From: Roseinatronobacter sp. S2
GTDB lineage: Bacteria; Pseudomonadota; Alphaproteobacteria; Rhodobacterales; Rhodobacteraceae
DNA length: 64,000 nt
Assembly (NCBI RefSeq): GCF_029581395.1
Contig: NZ_CP121113.1
Span: 124,001-188,000 of the forward strand
Reading direction: 5' to 3'
The stretch's first letter is position 1; the number at the start of each line of letters is the position of its first letter. The notes beneath the pieces are model-generated. The model was not told the DNA's origin and made no database searches. It saw nothing but the letters and a program-made list of their open reading frames with translations. The translations under genes and the position numbers were made by a program. This document shows, piece after piece, positions 62,230-64,000 of the stretch.

Positions 62230-62841
62230 ATGCCCGAATTGATAGCACCGATATGGGTTCTGGGGGTGGTGGGGCTGCTGGCCTATGCGCTGGGGTCTGT
62301 GCCCTTTGGGGTGGTGATCGCGAAGCTGATGGGGTTGGGCAACCTGCGCGATATCGGGTCGGGCAATATTGGTGCCACCAATGTCATGCGCACCGGCAAC
62401 AAGCTGGCGGGCGGGCTGACATTCCTGCTGGACGCGGCCAAGGGGGGCATTGCCGCGCTGATTGCGTGGTGGGCCATCGGGGCGGACGCCGCGCAGGTTG
62501 CGGCGCTGGCGGCGTTTCTGGGGCATTTGTATCCTGTCTATATCGGGTTCAGGGGGGGCAAGGGTGTTGCAACCTTTATCGGGGTAACCCTTGCGCTGGC
62601 ATGGCCCGTGGGGCTGGCCACCTGTGCGACATGGCTGCTGACATTTAAACTTAGCCGCTATTCGTCGCTTTCGGCGCTGGTGGCCTGCGGGTTCAGTTCG
62701 ATCTATGCGGCGCTTCTGGGGTATATGTCGCTGGTGGCGCTGCTGGTGGTGATGAAGCTTTTGGTGTTCTACACCCACCGCGAAAATATTCGGCGCCTGT
62801 GGGCAAGGACCGAGCCACGCTTCAAGAACAAGCCGCGCTGA
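62230..62841 (+). CDS. plsY: Glycerol-3-phosphate acyltransferase PlsY
   Basis: 203 residues, five predicted helices. The three conserved loops are GSVPFGVVIAKLMGLGNLRD with IGSGNIGATNVMRTG, then FRGGKGVATFIGV, and the C-terminal KLLVFYTHRENIRRL. It moves an acyl chain from acyl phosphate to glycerol-3-phosphate, the first step in phospholipid synthesis. It starts 3 bp after pyrX, so the two are probably cotranscribed. Confidence 0.95.
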   Translation: MPELIAPIWVLGVVGLLAYALGSVPFGVVIAKLMGLGNLRDIGSGNIGATNVMRTGNKLAGGLTFLLDAAKGGIAALIAWWAIGADAAQVAALAAFLGHLYPVYIGFRGGKGVATFIGVTLALAWPVGLATCATWLLTFKLSRYSSLSALVACGFSSIYAALLGYMSLVALLVVMKLLVFYTHRENIRRLWARTEPRFKNKPR

Positions 62842-62850
62842 CGGGGTATT

Positions 62851-63053
62851 GGCCTGAAGGAGACGCGCCCCAAGGCGCGGAGCAAAGGCCGCAGGCCGCC
62901 GCGCCATAGGTCTGGCCGTCCCACGGCCTGCCGATTACTCTGATGGCAGTCCAAGCCTGTGATCTTGGGGGTATGCAGCCTGCATAAAGTGCATTCTTAC
63001 AATGTCGGATCGGCAGACCCCGGCCCACCGCTGGCGCGGGCTTTATTCATGCC
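62851..63053 (-). repeat. Intergenic nested-inverted-repeat element, copy E
   Basis: Fifth copy, on the minus strand. Edges are GGCCTGAAGGAGACGCGCCC at 62851 and GCGCGGGCTTTATTCATGCC at the other end. On the minus strand it opens AAGCCCGCGCCAGCGGTGGG, keeps CACTTTATGCAGGCTGCATA and AATCGGCAGGCCGTGGGACG, but the closing arm is damaged (GGCCAGACCTATGGCGCGG). It starts 10 bp after the plsY stop in the convergent gap before pcs. Confidence 0.78.
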
Positions 63054-63094
63054 AACCCCCTTCAGCTCCAAAACACCGCCCCGCACTGCGCGGA

Positions 63095-63793
63095 TCAGAC
63101 CTGACGCCGCTCCCGCAGCATCTGCTGTGCAATACCAGCCAAGGCCAGATACAGCGTTGTCGCAATCAACCCCCATGTGACAGCTTGCGGCTGGGCAAAC
63201 CCTGCCCATGCCGACCACCCTGCCAGCACTGTCCAGACCAGCGCCACGGGCAGTGACACCGCGCGCCAGCGTCTGGTGCGCACGGGGTGGATGAATTTCA
63301 GCGGTGTGAACATGGCGACAGCCAGAAAACCGACAATGCCCAGAATAACCCAGAACGTTGGCTGAACCGCGAAAATGACAATCGCCGCCATGTTCCAACA
63401 TGCCGGAAACCCGTGAAAGCTGTTGTCAGGGTTTTTCATCCGCGTATCTGCGAAATAGATCACACTGGCAAAGGTGATCACAATAATCGCGATCCAGCCT
63501 GTCCAGCCCGGCAACAGGTTCGATTGAAACAAGGCAAATGCCGGAATGAACACATAAGTCAGGTAATCAATGATCAGGTCTAGCAATTCCCCGTCAATAT
63601 TGGGCGCATTCACCTTCACATGATAGTGCCGCGCCAATGGCCCGTCGACACCATCCACAACAAAGGCCACGACAAGCCACAAAAACATCATTGGCCAGTC
63701 GCCCTGTGCGGCTTCCAGCAGGGCAAGCATGGCAAACACGGCGCCTGTGGCCGTAAACAGATGCACCGAATAGGCGGGAAGATGTAGTTTCAC
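63095..63793 (-). CDS. pcs: Phosphatidylcholine synthase (CDP-alcohol phosphatidyltransferase)
   Basis: 232 residues with about seven helices. The CDP-alcohol motif is FVVDGVDGPLARHY followed by DGELLDLIIDYLTYVF. This matches the Pcs form, in which the second half of the motif lies further from DGxDGxxAR than in other family members. It condenses choline with CDP-diacylglycerol to phosphatidylcholine in the inner membrane. It is typical of alphaproteobacteria that use external choline. Confidence 0.88.
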   Translation of the reverse strand: MKLHLPAYSVHLFTATGAVFAMLALLEAAQGDWPMMFLWLVVAFVVDGVDGPLARHYHVKVNAPNIDGELLDLIIDYLTYVFIPAFALFQSNLLPGWTGWIAIIVITFASVIYFADTRMKNPDNSFHGFPACWNMAAIVIFAVQPTFWVILGIVGFLAVAMFTPLKFIHPVRTRRWRAVSLPVALVWTVLAGWSAWAGFAQPQAVTWGLIATTLYLALAGIAQQMLRERRQV

Positions 63794-63856
63794 GTTGTCC
63801 TCGGTTCGGTTGGCCGACAGATGGGCGTGTGTTGTGAATGGGGGCGCAGACTGAAA

Positions 63857-64000
63857 TCAGCCCTGCGCGCGGGGATGGGCGGAATCATATATTTCCATCA
63901 ACCTAGTTGCGTCGACGGCTGTGTAAACCTGCGTCGATTGTAAAGATGCATGCCCCAGCAATTCCTGTATCGCGCGCAAATCCCCGCCTGCGGCCAGCAG
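63857..64000 (-). CDS. xerC: Tyrosine recombinase XerC, C-terminal end
   Basis: The last 47 codons of a gene entering from the right edge. The peptide [20 protein letters not shown] then [20 protein letters not shown] ends the integrase domain. It includes the conserved LLGHxSLxxTQxYT block with the His of the active site and the nucleophile Tyr in VYTAV. The C-terminal DSAHPRAQG fits XerC of chromosome-dimer resolution. XerC rather than XerD is favoured by the AHPRA ending; the rest is outside. Confidence 0.8.
   Translation of the reverse strand: MLAAGGDLRAIQELLGHASLQSTQVYTAVDATRLMEIYDSAHPRAQG

Noticed and set aside
1..64000. CRISPR array, tRNA or rRNA genes, prophage or IS transposase
   Set aside because: No regularly spaced repeats, cloverleaf sequences, rRNA segments or transposase/phage motifs were recognised on either strand.

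Overview
The window is a chromosomal segment (about 60 percent GC) of an alphaproteobacterium, most likely a Rhodobacterales/Rhodobacteraceae member. The support is the mix of genes: a phosphatidylcholine synthase (PcsA type), pyrB with a degenerate dihydroorotase partner, a long PstA and very long PstC, an alpha-type family 4 uracil-DNA glycosylase, and short intergenic G/C hairpins followed by an AGTATTTTCGGCAAGATG motif. No tRNA, rRNA, CRISPR, phage or IS element was seen. Genus and species cannot be fixed from the sequence alone.

1-10.5 kb is catabolic. The left edge holds the start of an enolase-superfamily gene, a GntR/FCD regulator, a GlcD-type FAD dehydrogenase, and a divergent DenD-like plus LtnD-like pair that suggests tetronate or other acid-sugar oxidation. 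A BCCT osmolyte carrier follows. Next is a probable lysine/pipecolate module: ALDH7-type aminoadipate semialdehyde dehydrogenase, divergent LysR regulator and an L-pipecolate oxidase-like flavoprotein.

10.7-34.3 kb is dominated by phosphate. It holds a two-domain fasciclin protein and a Na/Pi symporter-like protein with a PhoU-like tail. A DeoR-regulated UgpBAEC-like ABC transporter operon carries its own phosphodiesterase and faces a HAD phosphatase. The pstSCAB-phoR operon has a Pho box and a terminator/attenuator after pstS. A separate phoU-phoB pair has a near-ideal Pho box. Between the two pho loci sit a lone form-II molybdenum hydroxylase large subunit and a DEAD-box helicase with a basic repetitive tail.

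34.4-44.2 kb holds a multi-spanning membrane protein, a three-gene signalling operon (periplasmic sulfite-oxidase-fold protein, sensor kinase, LuxR-type response regulator), an OmpA-family protein and an RND efflux pair. 44.4-64 kb is mainly housekeeping: purD, xseA, ftsY, yqgE, moaB, uracil-DNA glycosylase, pyrB, pseudo-pyrC, plsY, pcs and the 3' end of xerC. It also has alkB with a small secreted partner, a DsbD-N-like periplasmic protein and a second RND efflux pair.

The most striking non-coding feature is a family of five related elements of about 200 bp with nested inverted repeats. All five lie between convergent genes. Every convergent gap longer than 100 bp in this window has one, and no divergent or co-directional gap does.
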